The notes: generated by a model not told the origin, from the letters alone. Shown: positions 12,651 through 25,410, numbered from the stretch's first letter. The stretch: 64,000 bases of DNA from Lycium barbarum (GCF_019175385.1 NC_083345.1:118051657-118115656); one strand, 5' to 3'. Translations and numbers: made by a program.

Positions 12651-13250
12651 TAAGTGAGGATCCAATTTTTTGTCGTCCTCACAAAAAATTTGATCCTCTA
12701 ATGTTGTGACATGTGGCTTTCCTTTTGACTTTTCTTTTCCACTCATTTTTTCTTATCCATTTCTATGTGGGTCTCTAAAATTGTGGTATATTGATATTTA
12801 TAGTACTTTTTGTGAATCTTTTTTCCCGTGGTACTCTTAGCTTTCATATTTAGTCCAAATAAATATTTTTTATATAATTAAGAAGATATTAATAGTCTTA
12901 TTTACAAATTTATCGTTATTTAGATAAGTAAATTTTTACACAATCAAAAAATCATATTAAATGGACACTCTTTAATTAAGGTGTTCTAAGTGAGGATCCA
13001 TGAGTTTTATTGTCCTCATAACCTCAAAACTTTCATTTTTATCCCTATTTTGGCCTTTGTTTACATAGTTACCTATATGTAATTTGGTAAATTTTAAAAA
13101 GTTTGAGGGCAATTATATCCCAAAAAGCAACAAAGTTGGAGGACACTTGGCAACTATCAAGAATTTTTTTCAAAAGTTAAGGGCCACATGTATCCTCATT
13201 TAGATAAGTTAATTTTTATATACTATCAAGAAACCATATAAAATTAATTA
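12651..13250. repeat. Two imperfect tandem units, AT-rich
   Basis: The words aagtgaggatcc (12651 and 12989) and atttagataagt (12915 and 13198) recur in the same order, so this is probably an imperfect tandem duplication of an AT-rich non-coding unit of about 280-340 bp. The first unit opens with a small inverted repeat, gtgaggatccaa...gatcctc. It could be a degraded MITE, but no clear TIR or TSD is seen. Confidence 0.4.
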
Positions 13251-15376
13251 AGGATAATTTAGTGAAAAGACTTTTTAATTTCTAGGTATGAATGATTTGT
13301 TAGAGCCAAATTTTTTGTTTCAACTAAAACATTTATTAAGTCTTACTTTATAGTTAAACATGTCCTACGCCATATGCTTCTCTCTATTAAACATCCAACA
13401 TTTTAATTCTTTAGTAATATCATATGCGCTTACAAATACATGAAGTAAAAAAATCATTGAATGACATTGTTTAATGTTGAAAATGAAGGTAGAGTTATCA
13501 GTCAAGATTAGATTATCTTTAAGATCTCTTGTTTGATTAACCAAAAATTAATTTTTTTTAAGCATAAAACATATATGAATAACTCAATTGATTCTCGAGA
13601 TTCATTTTATGAATTTAGTTATTTATTGAATTTCATCTAAACTAAGGTTAAAAATCACATTTGACTAGCCTAAAGCCTTGACACGAAGAATACTGAGTGA
13701 AAAATTAATAAATATCAAAAGAAATCTATTTCGATCTATAAATAACAATCGCATGCTCACAAATTCATAAAAGTACAAAAATAATTTCCAATTTATGATC
13801 TTCGACTAGTTATAATTATCATACTTTATTATGTTAGTTTATAGAATATCGAATTACTTGCGCCTTTTGGTATTTGCTAAACAGTGAGGTAATAAGTCTT
13901 TAAGGGATTTTTTTTTAAGAGAAAACAAATGAAGTATCAAGTGACAGCATCAACTTACTGCCACAACTGAAAACAACTGTGTAACTACACACTCAAGTAT
14001 AAGAGAAGAACAAACTGAATTTAACTCCTTTTAAGCATTCTGAAATATGGAAACTGGATGCTATCTTTTTAAACAAACCTGACCTATGCTTTAGACAAAA
14101 AAAGAGGTAATTTACAATACATAAACATGTCCCTAGGCAGTTGCTTCTTTAACTAAATATGCCGGCACATATCAGAAAGGCAAAGTACAAAGAAGCCAAA
14201 GACACTTCTCTAGATGCAAGAGTAGACTGATTTATAAACCAATTAGGTTGAAGTAGTTATTGAAATATTCAGTTTGGAAGTGGAGAGGGAAGGTGACTGA
14301 TGGTTTAAGTTCTGGAGAGTCACATAAGCTAACAGCCATACCATAATCAATGTTATAGCTATTGGAAGATCCTTAAATCATGAGAGGTAATCAACTCAAA
14401 CAAAATGACATATCTTGCATATTTTATACCATACAATTAAGTAAATAGGCTGAACTACAATCAAGCATACTTCACACATGTATTCCACTCAATTCATGTA
14501 GCAATGATAATAAGTTTCTTGTAGCAAATTCCATATGGGAAAATCATGAACTACCCATGAAATGTGAAGAAACAAGGTTAGATAGACCGGCAACTATTTG
14601 AAAATACTTTATTGAGTTTGAAGATAGATCTGTGAAAGATTTAAAGCTCAGATTTCAAAGAGAAAGGGCATGGGAGTGAGATTTGAAGTAAAATCTAGTG
14701 AAGGTCAAAACAAAAACGTCTCTGGTTCAACATAGACATCTCTTTGAGAACAGAAAGAACACTTTTGGACCATACAAAAAAGTATTCTAGAACAGCTTTT
14801 AGTTTATAAATACTTAACATGCATGAGAAAGAACTGATTCTTGAAAATAAAAGCAAATTACTACAAAAGAGGTTATCGACTTAAAAAAAGGAAAAATCTG
14901 GAGAAAACCAAAGCTATTACTTTGAAATGAATTGAAATCTGAGTACAAGTTAACAATTGCCTTCTATTTTTGAACTGATTCTGCACCAACACACTAGGAA
15001 ATGCTTAGTTCTCTCCTCCTAGTTTAAGCATTTAAAGAATTAGAGAGACTAACATTTCTTATTCAGACTGTACAGAAACCAAAGCTAAGCCACGTAAACT
15101 TGAAAATAGGAAGAACTCCAAAACCAAAAGGAAAATTACTAAACTAATGATTTAACCTATCCATTGCTTGGAATGAATTTGAAACACAAGTTGAATTTAA
15201 GATGGGAGGCGACAGTGCTAAAATTTACCATAGAGTGAGCTCTACCAACATGCTTTCCCACATCCTTAAAGAGAAATAAGGATACATTATAACTCAACAA
15301 AGCATATTTTTTCTTTTCTCAATGATCAACCAAACAGGTAATCAGTTAACTTTGGACTGACTTAACTTTGGTCCTA
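13251..15376. other. AT-rich intergenic DNA; nothing recognised
   Basis: No ORF of meaningful length, no terminal repeats and no RNA gene. It is the left flank of the non-coding retroelement; the same pre-insertion DNA resumes at 39411. Confidence 0.6.
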
Positions 15377-16240
15377 CTGATTGTCACGACCCGACTAGGG
15401 GCCGCGACGGGAACCCGGGGCCAACTACCGAGCACCAATCATTCTATGTCTCATCATACTCATTTCATGCTCTTTTATCACTTTTATACTCAAATCGTAG
15501 GAAAATCATATTCCATATAAAACATAAATACTTATATATATGCCTCTTGGCCATCAAAATAATATATACATAATAATAACATCTTGTGAGACCATCTGAT
15601 CCACACTGCGTATCTACGAGCCTCTACTGACATACTAAACATATAGACGGAACTAGACTCCGTCGTGCCCAAAATATGCATATATACCAAAAGAAGAATC
15701 ATAAGCACCTCCGGACAATGGAGTGCTCTCAATCAGCTGACAGCTACTAAGGGTCTGGACAAAGCTCTCCTCCCTGCCTACCTGTGGGCATGAACACAAC
15801 GTCCAAAGAAAACGGACGTCAGTACGAATATTGTACTGAGTATGTAAGGCATAACAATGAAGATACGTCAATGAGATGAATGAAGCATCAATAAGGATGC
15901 AACTGTATATGACTGGAACTTATAGAAGAAATAGCACATGCTGACTTACTTATAATCATCATTATCTCATGTATGTAATAATGTATAAGCCGCCCGTCCA
16001 TATAGGTACGGTGTGATAATGTATAAGCTGCCCGTCCATATAGGAGCGGTGTAATAATCATAGCCTGCGCCCAGGCCTCCCGTGTCCGGGGTATAAGCTG
16101 CCCACTATAGTGGTGTGTATGTCTGCCTGTCCATATAGGAGCGGTGTAATATCATCATCATAATATGCTCATCATAATATGCTCATCATAATACATGCAT
16201 AAGAACTCAAGGACAACTATACTTTGTCGGGGTGACGTAT

Positions 16241-16660
16241 CACTACTAAAAAAACAGCGTTTAGTGACGGACGTATTCCGTCGCTAATCAGCATATATCT
16301 GTTGCTAAACATGTGTTGCGACGGATTAGCGACGGAATGACGTCTGTTACGATTTTGCGCCTTGCTAACCTATTAGCGACGGAAAATTGAAATCCGTAGC
16401 AAACTTAGTGACAGAGTAGCGACGTATGAGATCCGTTGCACATTATAGCAACAGATTATTTTTGTTGCTATTGTTATAAATTTCGTGACTAATTTCATAT
16501 TTCATTTCGTCGTTTTAGTAAATTAGCGACGAAAACCATTGTCGCTAATCCGTCGCAAAATATTGAATTATTTGTGCCTACATTTAGCGACAATAGAATA
16601 TTTGTCCCTCTAGCAACGACCAAAATTCGTCGCAAATCTATCACAAATATTTTTCTTCTG
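16241..16660. repeat. Left CACTA TIR and subterminal repeats
   Basis: After the 30-bp TIR come many direct and inverted copies of a 10-bp core, ttagcgacgg or its complement, with variants (agcgacgga, cgtcgctaatc, tccgtcgc). In En/Spm the TNPA protein binds repeated subterminal motifs, so these are the likely binding sites; that role is inferred from the family. Confidence 0.85.
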
Positions 16661-16905
16661 TTTTTTTTTAAATACACCTGTTGAAACATACTAAATACAA
16701 ATTAATAAATACCCTTAAAAATAACTGACATTCACATAAAATAATATTTATAAAAAAAGTTCAAAATAGATAGCGAAATCCCAATCGTTAAGTCCAAAAC
16801 ACCGACATCACCAAGCTATCAACTACCAAAAGAACCCACACATCCATCAAGTATTGTTAGTGCATAAGTTTGTTCTTTCCAACAAAAAGCGGATAACATA
16901 AAAAA

Positions 16906-19900
16906 CTAATGCATGGGTGAAGGACTACGATCACCATCAGAAACTAAAGGATCAACATCGTCAACGTTGGCAGTAGTAGGAGGAGGCACTATGGGTGTCA
17001 CAACTGATGGTTTGTCGACAGGAGTATTTGGATGATGTGATGGTGAAGAAATCACTCCACGTGCCTTCTCAATAAATAAAGGAAGCAAGCGATCAGTCAG
17101 TGTAGGAATCAATCGCATCACTAACTCCTCCATATTTTCTGTAGGTGCTGATTGAGAAGTTGAAGGTGCTGCTGATGCTGAAGCATTAAAGGCAAAATTG
17201 ACGCAAAGATTCGGCCCATAATAACTTTGTGCTTGAGATCCAAGACCATATATTCTTCTCTTCCTTGTTCCCCCAGCAGCTTCGTAATATGCTTCACATT
17301 GATCAATATCAGACTGAGACTGTGATTTTTCCCGTAATATTTCTTGATATCTTTCCTGTAATAATTAGTGAAATTAAAACATCAAGAATACTAACCATTC
17401 AATTTTACCAAATAAAAAGAGAAATCAATTCCAAAGATAAGAGAGCAGATATTTATCCATTTTTCGTTGGTGTACAAGTAATACAGACTAACAGGCACAA
17501 GGTTGCATAAATGCAGCACTTGTTGCTGCTGCGAGTCAGCAGGGGAACGACGAACATCAATTAACTGCACAATTATGCTAAACACAGTCTTTATGCTCAT
17601 CAGTTCATCAGTCTTAACAACATCCTAAGCCAGATTTCTATTCATTTATATCCAGGATTTCTTTCACAAGTTAAGCAAAGGATCATGCTTCATGGTTCAC
17701 ATGCTTCAGGTAAGAAAAAGAAGTCAAAGCTTGCAAAACAGCAAAAGGAGCATGCTAAGAAGCTGGTAGCCATCAATGAGCTCAAGAAAAAGAGAGAAGA
17801 AATGAAAATTCAATTGGCAAATAAGGAATTTTCAGAGGAAAAGGAAGAGACTTTCAGAAAATTGACTGAGAAGTATCAAAGTGAAGTTGAGTTCAGTCAT
17901 TTTTCAGAACTACCAAGTACTGGAAGAAGTCTTATCAACATGGATAAGTTTCATATTCCCAATCTTAGCCATATTCCCAACCAAGTACTGCTATTGTATG
18001 GTTTTTAATGGGCAGTATTAGCTATGCTCATTCCTATTGAAAACTTGCAATATCTGGCTAAGTTTGACACATATAGTAATACAAAACTACATAGCATTAC
18101 AACTACTGAGAGGAACAAGAAGCACTTACATATTGAGCTGGTTTGATGACACTGGTTTGTGGTTAACAGCAAACAAATGCATGGAAGCAAACCAAGTTCA
18201 TATAGTGATAGGTGCTGGGCAATGATTCATAGGATAGAATTTGTTTATTGTTGTGCTTTTATTTTGACAGTGTTACTTGTACAGCTGATTGGTTTCGTTT
18301 GATATATAATAATAACCACTAAGCAACTTAGTCGTATATTTGACTGCAGAACACCAGACTATCTAACAGGATTCATAATGTATGCTTCACATCTTAATAT
18401 AGGATCCTACATAGCTTTACAAACATATCACAACCATCATACCAGTCTTTATGCTAAACACAGTCTTTAGTTATCATTAACCACACCTTTACGAGACGTC
18501 GGAAAAACACTGTTGTTTACAGCAGCTAGGTAAAAGATTCTCCATTAATTCTAAAATTCTGAAATTAGTTTACCACACCTTTACGAGTCATTAGTTTAAT
18601 TCTGAAATTATAAAATTTTGAACTTACATGGACAGCTCGGGCACGCTCATCAACAAAAGATTCTCCATCATGATCATGTGTATGGACATGCAAATGTACC
18701 TCACCTGGTGTTGGATCTCGATCCTTTGTAACAGCCTATGCAAAAGTTACTCATTTCAGAAAATTACACCAAGAACAATAGCAGTATAACCAGCAATAGA
18801 AAAATCTAAATAATTCAAGAAAGACAACAACATAGTAATCAAGAAAATAGCAATATATATACCTAGGTAAACCAGAATCAAGAACTGCAAAAAACACCTT
18901 GAAAAACCAATTTTCAAGTAGTATTTTTCAAGTAGTAAATATAAAAAATTTAAGAGTGTATGAAAAGAAATATATATACTTACAAGTCTCTTGCGATGCT
19001 CCCCAATGCAAATAGAGCCACCCGTGTGAGTCCCGGCAGCAACTTCTTTCCCTCCACAACGATTCTTTGCATTTATCTTCGACTTTTCGACACACTTAGG
19101 ATCCGCCCAAAGTTGCAACCAATGTTCCCACACATTATCAGACACATAATCCGGCTTAATCCTTTTTTGTTTAATATTGCTAATGAAATTCCTATACTTT
19201 GTTGCTGCCTTAGTATTCCAATGTTTTTTTATTACACTCTCAGGAATCGAAGAGTCCCAATGGTATGTCTTCTGAAAACAGTTTATAAACTAATATTATT
19301 AGTATCCTAACTATAAAAGCTAATACACTTATAAAACGAATTATGATGAAAGTTATACCTTGAATTCCCCAAAATAAAAATTTCTAGTATCTTCTGAGAC
19401 ACCTTTCCAATTGATTCCATTGGGATCAAGTTGATTTTTGAAAGATGCGGATATGGTATTAGAGCATTCTTTAGAAGGTTCCAACCTGCATAAATTTGAA
19501 AATATTATTTCAAGGCCTACCACAAATTATATATAAAAAAAAATACAAGCATGGACTAACCCTGCAGGAGTAAGAGTAACAAGTGTAAGTGTCCGTTGCC
19601 TACGACGACTACTGGACTCTTCTTCGCTGACAGTGTTGCTCTGGTTTGATGTACCCTCATCTACTGGGCCGCTCAGATCAGATGTAATGGGAGATAATTC
19701 AGGGATGGTTGGGTTACTACCGTGATCTGACGCTTGAACCGGTGGCGTACCTAAAGTTTGAACATGGTTTATAGAATCTAGCCCACCTATGGAACTCGTA
19801 CCACCTTGTTGAGGACTACCTCGACCTTTTCCTCGAGCGATATCTACAAAAAAATGTGGACGTGAGGAAATTAAAGCAACCATCAGTAAAGAGGTTTTTA

Positions 19901-20525
19901 TACAAGCTGTTTGCAAGTCTACAAATATGACTAATCATGATTTACAAAATCTGCAGCTTGATTTACAAAATCTGCAGCTTGTTACACAAGCAAACCTACA
20001 ATTTATAGTTTCTATTATGAGAGGCAGTAATAAACAGACCTGAGGCTTGAACCGGTGGCGTACGTAAAGTTTGAACTTGGTTTATAGGATCTGGCCCACC
20101 TATGGAACTCCTACCACCTTGTTGAGGACTACCTCGACCTTTGACGTGAGGAAATTAAAGCAACCATCAGTAAAGAGGTTTTTATACAAGCTGTTTGCAA
20201 GTCTACAAATATGACTAATCATGATTTACAAAATCTGCAGCTTGATTTACAAAATCTGCAGCTTGTTACACAAGCAAACCTACAATTTATAGTTTCTATT
20301 ATGAGAGGCAGTAATAAACAGACCAGAGGCTTGAACCGGTGGCGTACGTAAAGTTTGAACTTGGTTTATAGGATCTGGCCCACCTATGAAACTCGTACCA
20401 CCTTGTTGAGGACTAACTGTGGTGGGAATGGGAATGGTAGGCATGTTTGCACGACCAGTAGAATCACACCTTAATGAGGACTTTCCTACACGACCTCCGC
20501 TACCTCGACCTCTGCCTCGAGCCAT
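16906..20525 (-). CDS. CACTA Transposase_24 (Ptta/En/Spm) protein, TNPA-like, multi-exon
   Basis: A minus-strand gene with readable exons at about 20525-20320 (starts MARGRGRGSGGR), 19846-19563 (low-complexity, SSSRRRQRTLTL), 19484-19361 (NGINWKGVSEDTRNFYFGEF), 19273-18985 (DNVWEHWLQLW, KNRCGGKEVAAG, THTGGSI..EHRKR), 18733-18628 (GEVHLHVHTH...VDERAR) and 17356-16906 (YYEAAGGTRKRRIYGLGSQA, then a proline-rich tail). The WKG, NR, HTGGS, DERAR and YGLGS blocks are the hallmark order of Pfam Transposase_24 proteins of plant CACTA elements. AG/GT borders look plausible at several joins and I found no stop inside the exons. It likely binds the subterminal repeats. Exon borders are estimated by eye; the first exon region is duplicated (see 19859-20412). 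Confidence 0.75.
17685..18008 (+). CDS. Lysine-rich 107-residue ORF, opposite strand in a CACTA intron; possible captured gene fragment
   Basis: This lies in the gap between two TNPA-like exons and reads against them. Residues about 9-45 are strongly basic (GKKKKSKLAKQQKEHAKKL, then NELKKKREEMK) and the following part has helical, charged coding character (EEKEETFRKLTEKYQSEVEF) up to about residue 78; the C-terminal end looks like read-through into non-coding DNA. An acceptor-like tatatccag (17648-17656) and a donor-like aggtaag (17708-17714) are nearby. Composition differs from the AT-rich intron around it. I do not recognise the parent protein. CACTA elements are known to pick up host exons, so capture is plausible; chance is possible. 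Confidence 0.4.
   Translation: MLHGSHASGKKKKSKLAKQQKEHAKKLVAINELKKKREEMKIQLANKEFSEEKEETFRKLTEKYQSEVEFSHFSELPSTGRSLINMDKFHIPNLSHIPNQVLLLYGF
19859..20412. repeat. Tandem duplication inside the TNPA-like gene
   Basis: About 275 bp at 19859-20141 is repeated at 20143-20412 nearly base for base (gacgtgaggaaattaaagca..., then gcttgaaccggtggcgtac, then ccaccttgttgaggact). Each unit holds an intron and part of an N-terminal exon. A third, partial copy of the exon part (gaaccggtggcgtacctaaa) lies at 19736-19830. The internal word tgatttacaaaatctgcagct is itself doubled in each unit. The middle copy may act as an extra exon or be skipped. Confidence 0.85.
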
Positions 20526-21230
20526 ATCTACAAAAAAAATGTGGACATGGTTAAATCCAAAGCATGACTGTCAAAATATCCAAAGCCGGATGTCACAGTC
20601 ATGACAGTTTAGCATGCTTTGGGTGTTTTGCAAAATTTAAATAACGAATAAGGATGTTTCAAACAGTCATGATGAAACAGTCATCCTTAAATAAATCCGG
20701 ACAGTCATGATGCTACCCACTCAAACAAGTCACTTGCATTGAGATCAATCTTCAAACAGACAGACAAACACACACACACACTGTATATACCTATTATGCA
20801 CACATTCAGCAAACAGCAGCAAAATTTTTAAATAGCCAAATAACAACACTAAGTTGCAGTTTTAAATCACAATCTATAGAGATCAACTTCTGTGGCAGCA
20901 GTAGCATAGTTACGAGAAAGCCTAATTTCTGTACCAACTTCAACAAAGACAGCAACATAGATCCAGCAACAGCTTAACAAAACTGTAGCAAAAAACTAAC
21001 ACCAGCTTACAAGACCAGCAAAAATTGTTGCAAACTTGAGCACCAGCTTATAAAACCAGCAAACAACAGCAAAATTTCAGCACCAGCAATACACCAGAAT
21101 AACACCATAAACTCATTGAAAAATATCATAAGAGCACCAAAATATAAGTGCACTAGCAAGTGAACATAAAAAATAGCACTCAAAACAGTAACAAAATAGC
21201 CAAATAACAACACTCAGGGGGAATATAGTT
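20526..21230. other. CACTA spacer between the two gene regions; no gene seen
   Basis: Non-coding DNA upstream of the TNPA-like gene; presumably includes its promoter. Rich in cagca/accagcaa words (20880-21110), with a short (AC) run at 20768-20780. Frames here look like chance. Confidence 0.5.
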
Positions 21231-21889
21231 GCAAAAGGACCAGGGGTATTAAGAGAGGCAACAGCTCCTGACATGCTGATGCCTATCAGATATGCATCAC
21301 ATGAGCAACTTGATCAGCTTTGGTTTGGATGCTATGGGTGCACAAGGGCCTTTTTTACAGGATGTTGGGGTGATTTAATAAGGAGACATAAGGCTGGTGA
21401 GGTGGAGAGAAAGGGACTGTGCTGGTGGTGTATGTGGTTTGCTTGTACAGAAAAAAAAAGGGGGTGAAGAAAAGGCTGGAAACAGACTGCTGGTGTGACA
21501 AACTTTACACATCACTAGGAATTGCATTAGAAAGCTGGTTTGGAGCAAGGAAAGTCAACAAAGAGCACATGAAGGACATCAAGCAGCAGCATGGGTATTA
21601 TATGCAACAGTGGTGAAAAATGAGAACACACATACTTTGCTTCTTTGGTGTAGAAATGCAGAGAAGCTTGGAGGTGTTTTGCAGATAACTTGGACACAGA
21701 AGGGTGCTGAGTATACAACTCAAGGTGGCCAGGAAAGAAAATGGCATGATGTTAAAAAAAAAAAACTGGTGTTTCTTGCAACATGCTACTGGTATGATTC
21801 AACATGGAGACACAAGGGTGGTGAGGTGGAGAGAGTAATGGAAAAATGCACCCTGGTAATAAAAATCACAAAGGTTTGCTAGATCAAAC

Positions 21890-22380
21890 TAGAATTTGGC
21901 AAGGTTAAACTCAACACTGATGGCAGTGCATTTGGGAATCCTGGACCTACTGGTGCTGGTGAGATTATAATGGCTTATGCCATACCTTTGGGGATTAGGA
22001 CCAACAATAATGCAGAAATTGAAGCATCTATTAGAGGTCTTGAATGGTGCCTAGACCCTCAGGTCATTTTAGAGAGGCAAATACCACTGCAGATGCATCC
22101 ATTGCATAGCCTGGTTTTGCTGGAAAGAAGAAAAAAAAAAGAATATGCACATAAGGCTGGAGATTTCTGCTAAACTCTATACTGGTGCTGATTCATGTAG
22201 AGAAAGTCACAAAAGTGACTTGGGCCAAACCTGATCTGGGAAGGGTAAAACTAAACACTGATGGCAGTGCTTTAGGTAATCCTGGAAAATTGGTGCTGAG
22301 GGCATACTAACAGATCATGAAGGGAGCATCATTGTTGTTTTCCCTTGGAGAAGGAAACAATAATTTGCTGTAATGAGAGA
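21890..22380 (+). pseudogene. Two tandem fragments of an RNase H-like (RVT_3-type) domain, captured or LINE-derived
   Basis: At 21890-22075 the plus strand encodes a run with KLNTDGSAFGNPGPTGAG and, later, NNNAEIEASIRGLEWCL. This matches plant RNase H-like domains: the Asp of NTDGS and the Glu of the NNxAE block are catalytic positions. At 22205-22380 a second copy has KLNTDGSALGNPG and then breaks. Both lie between the two transposase genes, on the opposite strand. The second half of the domain is absent in both. The source may be a host RNase H-domain gene or the C-terminus of a plant L1-type LINE. A recurring word, actgctggtgtgannng, at 21489, 22542 and 22663 suggests the whole 21.2-22.8 kb section is internally repetitive. 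Confidence 0.6.
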
Positions 22381-23837
22381 CTGCTGTAGTTTGCTGCAAT
22401 GTCAGCCTGCATTTGCAGTGACTGCTGTAGCTTTGCAGCAATGCCTGCAATTGACATCAGAATTCATGGAGAAATTCACCAGAAGTTGTGGCTTAACCTG
22501 ATTAACATGATTTGGTGCATGCTGCATCTGATTTGTTATTTGACTGCTGGTGTGATGGCAAGGAGATTGCAGGGATTCCTTGGCGTAACTCATGAAACTT
22601 AATTATGAAACAAAGAGATTGCAGGTTTGACTCAAAAGAACAAATCACAAAAACAAAATTTACTGCTGGTGTGAATCAGGAATCAGGAGAAAAAAAAAGG
22701 GAGGCTGATGTTTGGTGCTGGATTGGAAAGAATACATTATCATCATGTTCAAATCCTTTTGGAGGAGAACATGGTGATATATTTTTTCACTAACATTTTT
22801 TCTTTTTTGCAGGGCTAAGGTCTGTATGGACATTCAATTTCTTCTGTAAAGTAGGAAATTATGTGGTACAGGCTGGAGCAGTCTCTCTTTCCATTGATCC
22901 TACATCTATAGGAAGGGATATGGGAAGTGATGTTATGATAGCACAAGGGGAAACAAAGACTGCAAGCAGATGTCTTTCCACAAATAAGTCATAGGGGCAC
23001 AAATTGTTAACTCAGGGCAAGCTTGAAAGGAACAAATGTCACAATCTCAAAGGCTACAGATGTGCAGTTCTCTTGAAGAACTGCAGTCCTGGTTTACTAA
23101 TCTTGTTAAGCAAGTTTAAGACTAGTAGCAGCAGATGCAGATTTGCTACTACAGGTCACATAGCAATTTGATACATTGATGAGAATCTAGACTGTTACAG
23201 CTTCCAAGAAGATATTAACACCACAACAGAATCATGACAACAGAATCACATGGTATGACACACATGATGAGTTAACAGTTTGCAGAATTTCAGAAAATGC
23301 AGAATACATGACAACACAAGCAATAGTTTTCATCAAATTCAATTTTGGCCATACTTGCTCATCAGTTGTAGAAAAAATGTAGCAGTTCTTTGTCATCAAC
23401 AACTGCTATTTATCATTTTATACAAATCAATAGTCAAGTTACTGTACAGAGAGAGAGGAGATAAATAAACTTAAGTGAGAAGAACTTCAATACAGGCAAC
23501 AATACCTCAACAACAACAGCTAAAATGCAGAACCTTCAATGAGTAGCACGTCAATGAATTCTGACCAGCTGTCCACTACGTATCTGTAATATAAATAACA
23601 TCAGGAGGATTCTATCAAAGGTTGAACTAAAACTATAATGGCATTTATCAAACAACATAGTCGCATAGTACACTACAAGATTCAGTAAGTAATGATGAAA
23701 GTGGTAAAATAGGTTAAAGAAAACAATAAAGAAAAACTGTGGTGCAAATCAAAACACTCAACCATCCATCAGAAAATTTTTACACCCAAATCTTAAGCAA
23801 AATACAATAAAGATACAACAACACATGTTACTAAGCT
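22381..23837. other. CACTA spacer downstream of TNP2; no gene seen
   Basis: Non-coding, AT-rich, with tgcagtgactgctgtagtttgc-type words (22380-22440). It includes the 3' flank of the TNP2 gene. No domain found on either strand. Confidence 0.5.
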
Positions 23838-24575
23838 TTAGTCACTATCTGTTCCTTCTTCGAACTCTTCCTCATCCTCCGTAGTTTCCTCTGTTTCATA
23901 CTCTTCTTCAGTTTCAAACTCTTCTTCTGTAGATTCATTTTGGATTTCATGATGCTCTGGCAATAACCTATCATCGATGGGTTCATCCATTACAATTGCA
24001 TTCCCGTTTGGATCATATAAAAGTATATTTTCATCAATCGAAACATTCATATCTATCTCGTGGACTTCGACTTCTTCAACTTGGAATGGAACATTCAAAT
24101 CTGGAGCTGTCACCATTACTTCCTCATCGGCTAATTCAACAACATTCCGAGGTTTGACTTTCAACACAGCGACCCAATCATCCTTATCCTTTTTCTTGCT
24201 AGGATACGACACATAACACACTTGAGTTGCTTGCATCGCAAGAATAAAAGGTTCATATTTTTTATATCGGCGACGATGATTAACATCAACCAATTTGTAC
24301 TGATTATGCTTTTTAACACCAACATCAATAGTTGGATCAAACCATTCACAGTTGAATAACACAGTTTGATTTAAAGGATCTTCACAAAATTCCACTTGTA
24401 TAATCTCTTTTATCCGTCCATAGTAATCACCAAAATTTGGATCCGAGATACAAACTCCACTGTTCATTGTTGATCTTGCGCTACCATGACTGTCTGTGTC
24501 AAATTTGTATCCATTAGTAAAATACACAGAATGACATGTAGCGCCTATTAGTGGCCCATGAGCAAGACTACGCAA
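23838..24575 (-). pseudogene. TNP2 C-terminal exon, DUF4216
   Basis: 245 residues with YGRIKEIIQVEFCEDPLNQT-type text, FNCEWFDPTIDVGVKKHNQY at about residues 75-94 and VCYVSYPSKKKDKDDWVAVL at about 118-137, the DUF4216 pattern. The last roughly 35 residues are an almost pure Glu/Asp/Thr tail ending EEGTDSD. This exon itself is uninterrupted. Confidence 0.85.
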
Positions 24576-24873
24576 GAATTTATTCTCAATATGGTTGCAG
24601 CGGACCTATTTGGAAAAATGTAAGACTTAGTTAAATTTTGAGAATTTAATAACATATTGTATAAAAATTAATGATTGTTGAAACTTACATTTTCCTTGAA
24701 CCATATAGAGAAATATGCTTCAAGGCTCTCATCTATTTGACCTTGAGATAGATTCGGGAATTCTCCTTGCAGACGTTGCACGTACATACTTCATTGCAAC
24801 AAATTAAGTTCAATAGAAAGTCATGATATATATGGAGACATTTATAATAATAATTGAGTTTAACATTCAAATG

Positions 24874-25194
24874 CTACCTCACAAACGGTTCAACCTCTTT
24901 ACAATTTAGTAAAATGTAAGTTTGGGCAGCCTTGATTTCTTCAAGGGATAAATTCCTCTTTTTTGCTTCTCCCCATAGTTGACCGGGATGGGTGAATATT
25001 GATAAATTTCCTTCAAGATCTTCTACAACACCACCATCATCATTACGGTCCACATCGTGATTACGTGTCATGACATGAGGTTCAAAATAATGAGAAAACA
25101 AATGTGTTGACTCCTTCATCAAGTATGCTTCACAAATGGAACCCTCAACACTAGCTTTATTCCCAATCATTCTTTTAAGAGTTCCGAGGTACAT
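24874..25194 (-). pseudogene. TNP2 DUF4218 C-terminal segment
   Basis: Starts MYLGTLKRMIGNKASVEGSI and includes AYLMKESTHLFSHYF, the conserved end of DUF4218. The exon probably ends near the KEVEPFVR block; about 300 bp of intron and linker follow before the DUF4216 exon. Confidence 0.85.
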
Positions 25195-25410
25195 AAATAC
25201 ATAAATGGATGAACCGTTATATTAGAAAAGTTATGTTTAGCATACTTGTCACAATTTGAACATAAAGTTTCAAATTTACCTTTCAAAAGGATACATCCAT
25301 CGATATTGTACAGGTCCAGCAATCTTTGCTTCATATGGCAGGTGCACAGGCAGATGTTCCATTGAGTCAAAGAACCCAGGGGGAAATATACGTTCTAACT
25401 TACACAAGAT

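Noticed and set aside
18960..19310. 116-residue plus-strand frame
   Set aside because: It is the complement of the Transposase_24 exon at 18985-19273, which has the conserved blocks.
21610..21882. 90-residue plus-strand frame in the CACTA interior
   Set aside because: No recognisable domain; falls in internally repetitive DNA next to the RNase H-like fragments, and I cannot separate it from chance.
23838..24575. A free-standing host gene with an acidic tail
   Set aside because: DUF4216 text and its position at the end of TNP2 show it is the transposase C-terminal exon.
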